Assembly: GCA_036005845.1 (NCBI GenBank)
Contig: DASYQD010000124.1
Coordinates: forward strand, 62,001-126,000
Reading direction: 5' to 3'
Origin: DASYQD01 sp036005845
GTDB taxonomy: Bacteria; Acidobacteriota; Thermoanaerobaculia; Multivoradales; JAIOJS01
DNA: 64,000 bases
Below the pieces are notes generated by a model. The model had not been told where the DNA came from and did no database searches. It saw only the letters and a list, made by a program, of their open reading frames with translations. The position numbers and the translations under genes were made by a program. Shown in pieces: positions 9,901 through 17,634 of this stretch (positions are counted from its first letter, which is position 1; every line of letters begins with the position of its first letter).

Positions 9901-10273
9901 TCTTCACCTCCGTTACCGGCGCCCAGTGGAACCCTCCCGTGAGCCGCGGCAACAGCGGCCGCGCTTCCGCCGTCGCGGCGATCAGCGGCGCGCGCGGGTT
10001 GGTTCGCCAGGGCGCCTCCTCGCCGCGGGTCGCCATCCACAGCGCCGCCGGCACCGCCACCATGACCACTGCCGCCGCGGCCACCCACCGTCCGGGCGCA
10101 CCCTCCCGCTGCGGCGGCGGCAGGGCGCACGCCTGGAAGCGCATGGCGTCCGCCATGGCGTTGCCGCAGCGGTCGCAGCCCGCGAGGTGTTCCTCGAGGC
10201 GCTCGCGCTGTTCGGGGAAGAGCTGGCCGTCGAGGTAGGCGGCCAGGCGCTCGGGCTCAGGACAGCGGGGCAA
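6980..10273 (-). CDS. Membrane zinc-finger anti-sigma / TPR / CHAT protease fusion
   Basis: A 1097-residue protein with three parts. Residues 1-45 form a zf-HC2 anti-sigma zinc finger (H29-x3-C33-x2-C36). Residues about 63-81 are a single membrane segment. From about 110 to 780 there is a long helical region with TPR-like A/L/Y patterns, and from about 800 to the end a CHAT domain, the caspase-like peptidase family associated with TPRs. The expected catalytic pair is visible: H959 in HVATH and C1007 in VLAVCGG. The start lies 17 bases after the stop of the sigma factor gene, so the two are almost certainly co-transcribed. By analogy with zf-HC2 anti-sigmas it should hold that sigma factor inactive at the membrane. 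With a cytoplasmic N-terminus, the TPR-CHAT part would sit outside the cytoplasm. Confidence 0.88.
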   Translation of the reverse strand: MPRCPEPERLAAYLDGQLFPEQRERLEEHLAGCDRCGNAMADAMRFQACALPPPQREGAPGRWVAAAAVVMVAVPAALWMATRGEEAPWRTNPRAPLIAATAEARPLLPRLTGGFHWAPVTEVKRGISASNGGADAWRYYAAAEAVRQAAVTSSQPETLGALADAHYLVGNLDSALATLGRALAARPSDPGLRSDLAAVYLARGMQDGGSADAAAALELASAALRSAPALLEAKFNQAIALELLGLRAEAIRAWTDYGELETDAHWRGEARTHLARFGRTPSGASTPTLRRAAERGDRELPALVAAHRFAARRLVEHDLLRDWGDAIVQGDESAATQLLATASRIANLYRQQTGDSRLEDQIDEATTSDRVSLRLLAEAQRSLAQGELLLEEGSWRGAEDHLRLAVSSFPHDGIGLRRAQVELLAIRLVSAGPSDGLIAEIDRSAGAQETDPVSRGRLAQARGLAATLRGRPSEAIGHYQSAMAAYRLVGEDEPVIWLDYLLGEAYTLAGDQRNAWQHRIAGIAGVPSLGDDPQRAQNILLQTATSCLLLGHVNLASALLDEASTQSATLRPYQLVTLHLRRAQIALQLDDHGSAAVEVGRAAVALSSVDNSAMRTRLLPELAAVRAATAGSPAIAIAASSRALAGFEQLQQSVRLPGLFLQRANAHRADGDFDAAARDLAEGISLLESTPAAPHDLLWLDRLDGAGRLYDEMAAAALDRGRTAEAFDWIERARAHSLGSTASIQNIGLAELPAALDTETAVLSYALLGERAVLWRADHRGVRTITLPVRPAQVAAWSAIIDADLTAGTWTPASDEAAAELYRTLVAPAELADTARRLVIVADKSLESLPFSALGGARHKFLMQEHVLELAPSASYFVHARAREIALSQGQRTPPFLLGDPALDDHLFPGLQRLSGAADEVRAVAALYRGAVVVTGERATRSTLVAAMGDHSVVHVATHALVDDALPSRSALALAPLQPGDGSGALYADEIPSLSFARTRTVVLAVCGGTGDPLSGTAGRVSLARSFLAANVPTVVAALWPVGDQRSVPLLTALHTRLSSGEDAASALRSAQLQLLASPDPALRSPANWALFQALGG

Positions 10274-10290
10274 CGGCCCCCTCGCCCGGC

Positions 10291-11154
10291 CTAGCTTTGG
10301 TGGCGATCGTCGTCGGCATCGTCCTGCTTAGACGGACGCGCCGCCTCGGATTCCCCCTCGTTGGCGAGACCGAAGTCCAAAGTCGGTCCCCGCTGGAGCA
10401 GCCGGGAGACGTCGTGGCGCTCGACGCCCGCCTCGCGCAGGTCGCGCTTGATGCTCTTGAGGATGCTGGTGAGGCGCTTGTAAAGCGCCTTTTGCGGCAC
10501 TCTCATGCCGCGCGCCGCCTCGGCCACTGACAGGCCGTCGCTGAAGTGGAGGCGGAGGAGCAGGCGGTCCTGGGCGCGCAGCCGGCGCAGGCTCGCCGCC
10601 ACGGCGCGGGTGACCTCGTCCTCTTCGGCGCGCTGAACCAGGGTGTCTTCGTGGTTCGGCGAGGGCTCCGGCTCGGCCACCTCGTCGGCGCCGAGCGGCT
10701 GGGTGCGCGGGCGGCCGGGGCGCGGCGGCAGCTGGGCGTAGAGGCGCGTCAGCTCTCCGGGGCCGACGTTGAAACGAACGCCGAGCACCTGGCAGGCCTC
10801 GGCGAAGGTGAGCCCTTCGCGGTAGAGCAGCTCCTCGAGCGCCTCCGCCACCGGCCCCAGGCGGAGCGCGGCGGCCGAGGCGCGCCACTTGCCCCAGAGC
10901 TGATTGCAGTAGTCGTGGAAGAGACGCTGCACGACGACGGTGAGGTACGTGCGCAGCGTGCTGTGCTGCCGCCAGCTGCGCAGGGTCTCGTAGTCGTCCT
11001 CCACCAGGCGCAGACGGACGAACGACTCGAGCTCTTCGGTCTGCTCGGCGTTGAGCCGGTAGCGGCGCGCGAGGAAGCCCACCAGGTCGCGCAGCAGCGA
11101 CAGGTTGGCGAGCAACAGCTCGCGCGGGCTCAAGTCCGACGACGCGGCACCCAT
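10291..11154 (-). CDS. Sigma-70 family RNA polymerase sigma factor (ECF-like)
   Basis: A 287-residue sigma factor. Region 2 spans roughly residues 15-100 (LRTYLTVVVQRLFHDYCNQ is the promoter-melting part) and region 4 about 185-245, with the helix-turn-helix reading LSVAEAARGMRVPQKALYKRL. An unusually long Pro/Arg/Glu-rich linker separates them, and a charged tail of about 40 residues follows region 4; typical ECF factors are under 200 residues. ATG 11154 was preferred over starts further upstream because region 2 follows closely and AAGGGG lies upstream. It is directly upstream of the zf-HC2/CHAT gene, which is probably its regulator. A hybrid histidine kinase is divergent 155 bases away. 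Confidence 0.85.
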   Translation of the reverse strand: MGAASSDLSPRELLLANLSLLRDLVGFLARRYRLNAEQTEELESFVRLRLVEDDYETLRSWRQHSTLRTYLTVVVQRLFHDYCNQLWGKWRASAAALRLGPVAEALEELLYREGLTFAEACQVLGVRFNVGPGELTRLYAQLPPRPGRPRTQPLGADEVAEPEPSPNHEDTLVQRAEEDEVTRAVAASLRRLRAQDRLLLRLHFSDGLSVAEAARGMRVPQKALYKRLTSILKSIKRDLREAGVERHDVSRLLQRGPTLDFGLANEGESEAARPSKQDDADDDRHQS

Positions 11155-11309
11155 CCCGGGGCCCCTTGGAGTCCGCCCGGCCATCCGGTTTGTCGATGGA
11201 ACCGGGCGCCGGACGGACGATTCGAAGCGTGAAACGAGATTGTACGCGAGAAACGTCGCGCCGGGACGGGTGGAATTTCGATCTTCGCGGCCGTCTAAGC
11301 GGGGGAGCG

Positions 11310-12905
11310 ATGCACACCGAGACGACGCCACCACCGTCTTGTCCGTCCCGCGACGTCGAAGGCGCGCCCGTCGACGCGCTCCAGGGACGGCCCGAGATGG
11401 CCGAGGCGCTGGTCCGCAGCAGCCTCGACGGCATCATCAGCATCGACCGTTCGGGCCGGGTGCGGGTGTGGAACCCGGCGATGGAGCAGCTCAGCGGTCT
11501 CGTCGGCGCGACCTGTGTCGGTGCTCCGCTCGAGAGCGTGCTCGAACGGCTCGGCGCGCCCGACCTGCTGCCCTACTTCCGCCGCGCGCTGGCGGGAGAG
11601 AAGGTGGCGGCGCCGCGGCGCCATCTGGCGCGCCCCGACGGCGGCGAGCTGACGCTCGAAGGGCACTATGCGCCGGTGCTCGACGCCGGCGGCACGATCG
11701 GCGGCGCGCTCTGCGTGGTGCGCGACGTCAGCGCGCAGGAGCAGCTCGAGGAGCAGCTCTTGCAGGCGCAGAAGATCGAGGCGGTCGGCCAGCTCGCCGG
11801 CGGCGTCGCCCACGACTTCAACAATCTGCTGACCGTCATCCTCGGCTACTGCGAGCTGGCCGAGCTGCGGGTGGAGGAGAGCTCCGGCGTGCGCGGCGAC
11901 CTGGGCGAGATCCGCCGCGCCGCCGCGCGCGCCGCGGCGCTGACGCGCCAGCTCCTCGCCTTCTCGCGCAAGCAGGTGCTGCAGCCGGAGGTGGTCTCTC
12001 CCAACGACGAGGTGCGCGAGCTCGAGCAGATGCTGCGCCGACTGATCGCCGAGAACGTCGAGCTCAGCACCAGTCTGGCGCCCGATGCCGGCCGCGTGCT
12101 GGTGGACCGCAACCAGCTCCACCAGGTGCTGGTCAACCTGCTGGTCAACGCGCGCGACGCCATGCCCGGCGGTGGGCGGCTGCTCATCGAGACGCGCAAC
12201 CGCGAGCTCGACGACGCCTACGCGCAGGTGCACCCCGGCGCGCGGCCGGGCTCGTACGTGATGATCGCGGTGAGCGACACCGGCACCGGCATGGACGAAT
12301 CGGTGCGCAGCCGGATCTTCGAGCCGTTCTTCACCACCAAGGAGCGCGGCAAGGGCACCGGGCTCGGGTTGTCGATGGTCTACGGCGTCGTCAAGCAGAG
12401 CGGCGGCTACATCTGGGTCTACAGCGAGCCGGGCCACGGCACCACCTTCAAGCTCTTCCTGCCGCGCGTCGACACGGCGGCGGAGGCGCGCCAGGCGCCG
12501 GCGCCCAGCCGCGACGCGCTCGAGGGCGGCGAGGCGGTGCTGGTGGCGGAGGACGAAGAGGTGGTGCGCGGCCTCGTCGTGCGTCTCCTCGAGCTGCGCG
12601 GCTACCGTGTCGTGGAAGCCGACCGCGGCGAAACGGCGCTGGCGGCGGCCGCGGCCACGTCCGACCTGGAGCTCCTGATCACCGATGTGGTGATGCCCGA
12701 CATGAGCGGCCGTGAGCTTGCCGACCGGCTGCGGCGCCTGCGGCCCGGCCTCAAGGTGCTGTTCGTCTCCGGCTACACCGACGAGTCGATCGCCAACCAC
12801 GGCGTGCTCGATCCCGGCGTCGAGCTGCTCGAGAAGCCGTTCACCGCCGACGTGCTGGCGCGCCGGGTGCGGGCAATCCTCGACGGGGCCGACGAGCCGC
12901 GTTAG
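11310..12905 (+). CDS. Hybrid sensor histidine kinase (PAS-HisKA-HATPase-receiver)
   Basis: A 531-residue cytoplasmic kinase. A PAS domain (about 30-145) leads into the dimerisation helix with phosphorylatable H168 in GVAHDFNNLL. The ATPase domain shows an N box (VNLLVNARDAMP), G1 (DTGTGMDE), F box (FEPFFTTK) and G2 (GKGTGLGLSMV). A C-terminal receiver (about 408-527) has the acidic pocket E414/D415 and acceptor D459 in LLITDVVMP. No membrane segments are present, so it senses a cytoplasmic signal. The ATG at 11310 follows GGGGGAG. No DNA-binding regulator is adjacent; the divergent sigma/CHAT operon is the nearest regulatory partner, but a link is only suggested by position. Confidence 0.93.
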   Translation: MHTETTPPPSCPSRDVEGAPVDALQGRPEMAEALVRSSLDGIISIDRSGRVRVWNPAMEQLSGLVGATCVGAPLESVLERLGAPDLLPYFRRALAGEKVAAPRRHLARPDGGELTLEGHYAPVLDAGGTIGGALCVVRDVSAQEQLEEQLLQAQKIEAVGQLAGGVAHDFNNLLTVILGYCELAELRVEESSGVRGDLGEIRRAAARAAALTRQLLAFSRKQVLQPEVVSPNDEVRELEQMLRRLIAENVELSTSLAPDAGRVLVDRNQLHQVLVNLLVNARDAMPGGGRLLIETRNRELDDAYAQVHPGARPGSYVMIAVSDTGTGMDESVRSRIFEPFFTTKERGKGTGLGLSMVYGVVKQSGGYIWVYSEPGHGTTFKLFLPRVDTAAEARQAPAPSRDALEGGEAVLVAEDEEVVRGLVVRLLELRGYRVVEADRGETALAAAAATSDLELLITDVVMPDMSGRELADRLRRLRPGLKVLFVSGYTDESIANHGVLDPGVELLEKPFTADVLARRVRAILDGADEPR

Positions 12906-12908
12906 CAT
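12903..12908 (+). promoter_or_regulatory. -10 box TAGCAT before E1 gene GTG
   Basis: TAGCAT overlaps the stop codon of the kinase gene and ends 6 bases before the GTG at 12915. It may give the dehydrogenase gene its own leaderless transcript. Confidence 0.3.
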
Positions 12909-12914
12909 CGGCGC

Positions 12915-15308
12915 GTGCTGCTCCACGAGAGCCCTTCCAGCCGCGCCGGCGGCGCCGGCGTGGAGCTGGCGCGCGACGGCATCCTGCGCGATTACCGCAT
13001 CGCCGTGCGCAGCCGCCAAGTGAGCTTGCTCGGTCGCCGCGAGGTGCTCACCGGCAAGGCCAAGTTCGGCATCTTCGGCGACGGCAAGGAGGTCGCCCAG
13101 CTGGCGATGGCACGCGCCTGGCGGCCGGGTGACTTCCGCTCGGGCTATTACCGCGACCAGACGCTGATGTTTGCGCTCGAGCTGCTCACCGTCGAGCAGT
13201 ACTTCGCGCAGCTCTACGCCGATCCCGACCCCGAGCACGACCCGCATTCGGCGGGGCGGCAGATGAACGCGCACTTCGCGACACCGCTGCTGTCGGAGGA
13301 CGGCGAGTGGCTGGCGGCGACAGAGCGCTTCAACACCTCCGCCGACCTCTCGCCCACCGGCTCGCAAATGCCGCGCCTCGTCGGACTGGCGCAGGCGTCG
13401 AAGGTCTACCGCGAGCTGCCGGGCGCCGCCGACCCGCGCTTCACGCGCAACGGCAACGAGGTCGCCTGGGGCACCATCGGCAACGCCAGTTGCGCCGAGG
13501 GGATGTTCTGGGAGTCGGTCAACGCCATCGGCGTGATCCAGGGGCCGGCGGTGATCGCGATCTGGGACGACGGCTACGGCATCTCGGTGCCCAACGAGTT
13601 CCAGGTCTCGAAGGGCGACCTCTCGGCGCTGCTCTCCGGCTTCCAGCGCCAGCCCGGACAGCCGGGCGGCTACGACGTCTACACGGTCCGCGGCTGGGAC
13701 TATCCCGCCCTCGTCGAGACCTTCCGCGTCGCCGCCGAGACGGCGCGCCGCGAGCACGTGCCGGCCATCGTCCACGTCGTCGAGATGACGCAGCCGCAGG
13801 GGCACTCCACCTCCGGCAGCCACGAGCGCTACAAGTCGCCCGAGCGGCTGCGCTGGGAGGAGGAGAACGACCCGGTGCAGCGTTTGCGGGGCTGGATGCT
13901 GGCCGAGGGGCTGGCCGGCCGCGAGGAGCTGGACGCGATCGACAGCGAAGAGCTGCGGCTCGTGCGCGAGGCGCAGCGGCGTGCGTGGGAGGAGTTCCAG
14001 GCGCCCATCCGCGCCGAGGGTCGCGAGATGATCGCGCTGCTCGACGAGCTCGCCGCGACGTCGCCGAAGGGCGACGCGTGCAAGGACATCGCGCGTGGGA
14101 TCGAGCGGCAGGGCACGCTGCTGCGCCGGCACCTGATGGTCGCGGCCCACGACGCGCTGCTGTTGGTGCGCGATGAGGAGTTGCCCGCGGCCGAGCGGCT
14201 GGCGGCATGGCGCGACGAGCAAGAGCGCGTCAACCTGCGGCGCTACGGCGCGCACCTCTACGCCGAGGGCCAGCGCTCGGCGCTGCACGTCGCCGCGGTG
14301 GCGCCGGCGTACGCCGACGATGCGCCGGTGCTCAACGGCTTCGAGGTGTTGAACGCCTGCTTCGACGCACACTTGCAGCGCGAGCCGCGGCTGCTTGCCT
14401 TCGGCGAAGACGTGGGCCGCCTCGGCGACGTCAACCAGGGGTTCATGGGCCTGCAGGAGAAGTACGGCGCGGTGCGCGTCGGCGACACCGGCATCCGCGA
14501 GACCACCATCATGGGCCAGGCGATCGGCCTGGCGATGCGCGGGCTGCGGCCGATCGCCGAGATCCAGTACCTCGATTATCTGCTCTATGCGCTGCAGATC
14601 CTCTCCGACGACCTGGCGACGCTGTCGTTCCGCAGCGCCGGCCGGCAGCGCGCGCCGGTCATCGTGCGCACGCGCGGGCACCGGCTCGAAGGGGTGTGGC
14701 ACTCGGGCTCGCCGATGGGCGGCATCCTGCACCTCGTGCGCGGGCTCTGGCTGTGCGTGCCGCGCGACATGACGCGAGCGGCCGGCATGTACAACACGCT
14801 GCTGCAGAGCGAGGACCCGGCGATCGTCGTCGAGGTGCTCAACGGCTACCGCGTCAAGGAGCGGCTGCCGAGCAACGTCGCCGACTTCACGGTGCCGCTC
14901 GGCGTGCCCGAGGTGCTGCGCGCGGGTAGCGACGTGACGGTGGTGAGCTACGGCGCCACGCTGCGCATCGTGCTCGAGGCGGCGGAGCAGCTCGCGCAGG
15001 TGGGCGTCGACGCCGAGGTGATCGACGTGCAAACGCTGCTGCCGTTCGATCGGCCCGGCGTGATCCGCGAGTCGCTGAAGAAAACGCACCGGCTGCTGGT
15101 CGTCGACGAGGACGTGCCGGGTGGCGCCTCTGCGTACATCGTGCAGAAGGTGCTCGAGGGCGGCGAAGCGTTTTGGTGGCTCGACGCTCCGGCGCGGACG
15201 TTGACCGCAAAGGACCACCGGCCGCCTTATGGTTCGGATGGCGATTACTTTGCGAAGCCGAGCCGCGAAGAAGTGTTCGCGGCGGTGCGTGCGCTGGTCG
15301 CGGAGTAA
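12915..15308 (+). CDS. 2-oxoacid dehydrogenase E1, fused alpha and beta subunits
   Basis: A 797-residue thiamine diphosphate enzyme in which E1 alpha (about 1-400) and E1 beta (about 455-797) are fused. The alpha half has the Gly-rich TPP region (GTIGNASCAEGMFWESVNA then WDDGYGISV) and the beta half has TIMGQAIGLAMRGLRPIAEI and the C-terminal VVDEDVPGGASAYI. Fused E1 of this type is usually annotated as branched-chain 2-oxoacid (2-oxoisovalerate) dehydrogenase, decarboxylating the keto acids of Val, Leu and Ile and passing the acyl group to an E2 lipoyl enzyme. No E2 or E3 gene is in the window. The GTG start is 9 bases after the kinase stop. Pyruvate cannot be excluded as substrate. Confidence 0.85.
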   Translation: MLLHESPSSRAGGAGVELARDGILRDYRIAVRSRQVSLLGRREVLTGKAKFGIFGDGKEVAQLAMARAWRPGDFRSGYYRDQTLMFALELLTVEQYFAQLYADPDPEHDPHSAGRQMNAHFATPLLSEDGEWLAATERFNTSADLSPTGSQMPRLVGLAQASKVYRELPGAADPRFTRNGNEVAWGTIGNASCAEGMFWESVNAIGVIQGPAVIAIWDDGYGISVPNEFQVSKGDLSALLSGFQRQPGQPGGYDVYTVRGWDYPALVETFRVAAETARREHVPAIVHVVEMTQPQGHSTSGSHERYKSPERLRWEEENDPVQRLRGWMLAEGLAGREELDAIDSEELRLVREAQRRAWEEFQAPIRAEGREMIALLDELAATSPKGDACKDIARGIERQGTLLRRHLMVAAHDALLLVRDEELPAAERLAAWRDEQERVNLRRYGAHLYAEGQRSALHVAAVAPAYADDAPVLNGFEVLNACFDAHLQREPRLLAFGEDVGRLGDVNQGFMGLQEKYGAVRVGDTGIRETTIMGQAIGLAMRGLRPIAEIQYLDYLLYALQILSDDLATLSFRSAGRQRAPVIVRTRGHRLEGVWHSGSPMGGILHLVRGLWLCVPRDMTRAAGMYNTLLQSEDPAIVVEVLNGYRVKERLPSNVADFTVPLGVPEVLRAGSDVTVVSYGATLRIVLEAAEQLAQVGVDAEVIDVQTLLPFDRPGVIRESLKKTHRLLVVDEDVPGGASAYIVQKVLEGGEAFWWLDAPARTLTAKDHRPPYGSDGDYFAKPSREEVFAAVRALVAE

Positions 15309-15326
15309 GAAGAAGAGCGCCTCGAG

Positions 15327-15449
15327 CCGCGGCGACCCGCCACGCACGTGGGCCCCGCCTGCCGGTCGGTATCCCATCCGTGCTCGCTTCGCTGCGCGCG
15401 GCTGGGAGCCCTCCGCCCGGCGCGCCCCATGCGTGGCGGCTCGCCGCGG
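15327..15449. repeat. Long imperfect inverted repeat in intergenic DNA
   Basis: Positions 15327-15348 pair with 15428-15449 over 22 bases with two mismatches, with further partial pairing inward. The arms enclose about 80 bases. It fills most of the gap between the E1 gene and the DNA ligase gene and could act as a terminator-like RNA structure or be a dispersed palindromic repeat. Confidence 0.6.
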
Positions 15450-15479
15450 GATCACGGTCATCGGGCCGCTGCTGCGCCC

Positions 15480-15485
15480 TATGAT
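15480..15485 (+). promoter_or_regulatory. -10 box TATGAT before DNA ligase
   Basis: TATGAT ends 6 bases before the ligase ATG at 15492, leaving no room for a leader. Predicted leaderless transcript. Confidence 0.45.
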
Positions 15486-15491
15486 CGGAAG

Positions 15492-17078
15492 ATGCTTCTT
15501 GCCGATCTGGTGAGTGCCGCCGATCGCGTCGCCGCGACCTCGAAGCGGCTGGAGAAGATCGTCATCCTCGGCGAGTTATTGGCGCGGTCGTCGCCGCAAG
15601 AGATCGTGATCGCCGCCGCGTTCGTCACCGGTGCCCCGCGGCAGCGGAGGATCGGTATCGGTCCGGCGTTGCTGCATCAGGTGCGGCCCCCGGCGGCGGC
15701 TGCGGCGTCGCTCACGCTGGAAGAAGTCGACGCTTCGCTGGGCGCCATCGCAGAAGTGAGCGGCAGCGGCTCCGGCGCGGCGCGGGCCGAGATGTTGACG
15801 GCGCTGCTCGCGCGCGCGACGGCGGCGGAGCAGGACTTCCTGCGGCGGCTGTTGTTCGGCGAGCTGCGGCAGGGCGCCCTGGAAGGAGTCGTTGCGGAAG
15901 CGGTGGCCAAGGCCGCCGGGATCTCGAGCGCGGTCGTGCGGCGGGCACTGATGGTCTCGGGCAGCCTCGGCGAGGTCGCCGCGGCGGCGCTGCACGGCGG
16001 CGAGGCGGCGTTGAGCGCGCTCGGCGTCGAGCTCTTCCGGCCGCTGCAGCCGATGCTGGCGCAGACGGCGTCGACGGTGACGGAGGCTCTCGAGCTGCTC
16101 GGCGAGGCGAGCCTCGAGGCGAAGCTCGACGGCGCGCGCGTGCAGGTCCACAAGAGCGGCGGCGACGTGCGCGTCTTCTCGCGGCGGCTCAACGACGTCA
16201 CCGTCGCCGTGCCCGAGGTGGTCGAGGCGGTGTCGGCGCTGCCCGCGCGCGAGCTGATCCTCGACGGCGAGGTGATCGCGCTGCGGCCCGACGGCAAGCC
16301 GCACCCGTTCCAGGTCACCATGCGGCGCTTCGGGCGCAAGCTCGACGTCGACGGGCTGCGCGGCGAGCTGCCGCTGTCGCCGTTCTTCTTCGACCTGCTC
16401 TGGCTCGACGGCAACAGCCTGCTCGGCGCGCCGCAGCGCGAGCGCGCGGCGGCGCTCGCGGCGCTGCTGCCGCCGGAGCAACGCGTCGAGCGGCTGGTCA
16501 CCGCCGACGCGGACGCCGCCGGGGAGTTCCTGCGCGCGACGCTGGCGCGCGGCCACGAGGGCGTGATGGCGAAGGGGCTCGACTCGCCCTACGAAGCGGG
16601 GAGCCGGGGCGCCAGCTGGCTGAAGATCAAGCAGGCGAAGACGCTCGACCTCGTCATCCTCGGCGTCGAGTGGGGGAGCGGGCGGCGCCAGGGGTGGCTG
16701 TCCAACCTCCACCTCGGCGCTCGCGACGCGGAAGGGGTCTACGCGTCGTCGCCGGCCAACGATCGGCGCCACGCTGCGGGCTGGGTCATGCTCGGCAAGA
16801 CCTTCAAGGGCCTCACCGACGAGATGCTCGCCTGGCAGACCGAGCGCCTGCTCGCCCTCACCACCGAGCGCCACCGGCACGTCGTCTACGTCCGCCCCGA
16901 GGTCGTGGTGGAGATCGCCTACAACGACCTGCAGGAGAGCCCGCAGTACCCGGCCGGCCTCGCCCTCCGCTTCGCGCGCGTCAAGGGCTACCGCCACGAC
17001 AAGCGGCCGCAGGACGCCGACACCATCGCCACCGTGCGCGATGCGTACACGCGCGCCACAGGCCTGCCGGCGCCGTAG
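15492..17078 (+). CDS. ATP-dependent DNA ligase (archaeal/LigB type)
   Basis: A 528-residue ligase with an N-terminal helical DNA-binding domain (about 1-185), the adenylation domain and an OB-fold C-terminus. The nucleotidyl lysine is K211 in the motif EAKLDGARVQVH. Downstream motifs include FSRRLNDVT, ELILDGEVIAL, EGVMAKGLDSPY and WLKIKQAKTLDLVILG. This is the archaeal-type ligase also found as LigB in some bacteria, distinct from the essential NAD-dependent LigA, and probably serves repair. It lacks the polymerase and phosphoesterase domains of LigD, and no Ku gene is near. The start was chosen at ATG 15492, where the domain begins; the frame upstream runs through an intergenic palindrome. 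Confidence 0.9.
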   Translation: MLLADLVSAADRVAATSKRLEKIVILGELLARSSPQEIVIAAAFVTGAPRQRRIGIGPALLHQVRPPAAAAASLTLEEVDASLGAIAEVSGSGSGAARAEMLTALLARATAAEQDFLRRLLFGELRQGALEGVVAEAVAKAAGISSAVVRRALMVSGSLGEVAAAALHGGEAALSALGVELFRPLQPMLAQTASTVTEALELLGEASLEAKLDGARVQVHKSGGDVRVFSRRLNDVTVAVPEVVEAVSALPARELILDGEVIALRPDGKPHPFQVTMRRFGRKLDVDGLRGELPLSPFFFDLLWLDGNSLLGAPQRERAAALAALLPPEQRVERLVTADADAAGEFLRATLARGHEGVMAKGLDSPYEAGSRGASWLKIKQAKTLDLVILGVEWGSGRRQGWLSNLHLGARDAEGVYASSPANDRRHAAGWVMLGKTFKGLTDEMLAWQTERLLALTTERHRHVVYVRPEVVVEIAYNDLQESPQYPAGLALRFARVKGYRHDKRPQDADTIATVRDAYTRATGLPAP

Positions 17079-17079
17079 G

Positions 17080-17634
17080 TCAGCCAAGCGAGCGCAGCAG
17101 CGCGGCGGCGCGCAGGATCGCCACCGTCGACTTGGCGTCGACGAGCTCGCCATCGAGGGCGCGGCGCTCGGCCTCCGCGAGCGGCACGCGCTCTACGGCG
17201 AGCACCTCGTCGGCTTCGAGCCGCTGCTCCGTCGGCACGAGATCGGTCGCCAGGAAGAGCCAGATGCGCTCGTCGCAGAAGCCGGGCGAGACGAAGATGG
17301 AGCCGAGCTCGCGCAGCGTCGCGGCGCGCACGCCGGCCTCCTCCTCGAGCTCGCGGCGCGCGCACGAGGCGGGGTCTTCGCCCGCCGACAGCTTGCCGGC
17401 GGGGACCTCGAGCAGCCAGCCGCCGACGGTGTGGCGGTACTGCCGCACCATGAGCAGCGAGCCATCGCCGTCGAGCGCCACCACCGCCGCGGCGCCGGGA
17501 TGATGCACGACGTCGAGCTCGACCTGATGACCGTTGGGCAGCTCGACGCGCTCGCTGCGCACTTCGACGGTGCGGCCTTCATAGCGCACGCGGCTCTCGA
17601 GCGTGCGGCCGCGAGCTCCGGGGCCGGCCGCCAC
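17080..17634 (-). CDS. Nudix hydrolase, ADP-ribose pyrophosphatase type
   Basis: A 184-residue Nudix enzyme. The Nudix box runs over residues 90-115, with GKLSAGEDPASCARRELEEE matching Gx5Ex7REUxEE. The N-terminal beta strands (HQVELDVVHHPGAAAVVAL) and VRQYRHTVGGWLLEVPAG are characteristic of the ADP-ribose/ADP-sugar pyrophosphatase branch, which splits ADP-ribose into AMP and ribose 5-phosphate. The likely start is a GTG that shares one base with the TAG stop of sspB (TAGTG), so the two are translationally coupled. It converges on the DNA ligase gene with one base between the stops. Confidence 0.85.
   Translation of the reverse strand: MAAGPGARGRTLESRVRYEGRTVEVRSERVELPNGHQVELDVVHHPGAAAVVALDGDGSLLMVRQYRHTVGGWLLEVPAGKLSAGEDPASCARRELEEEAGVRAATLRELGSIFVSPGFCDERIWLFLATDLVPTEQRLEADEVLAVERVPLAEAERRALDGELVDAKSTVAILRAAALLRSLG

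Noticed and set aside
11295..15461. 1388-residue minus-strand frame
   Set aside because: Antisense shadow of the histidine kinase and E1 genes, with no domain and His/Arg/Leu-rich composition caused by GC codon bias.
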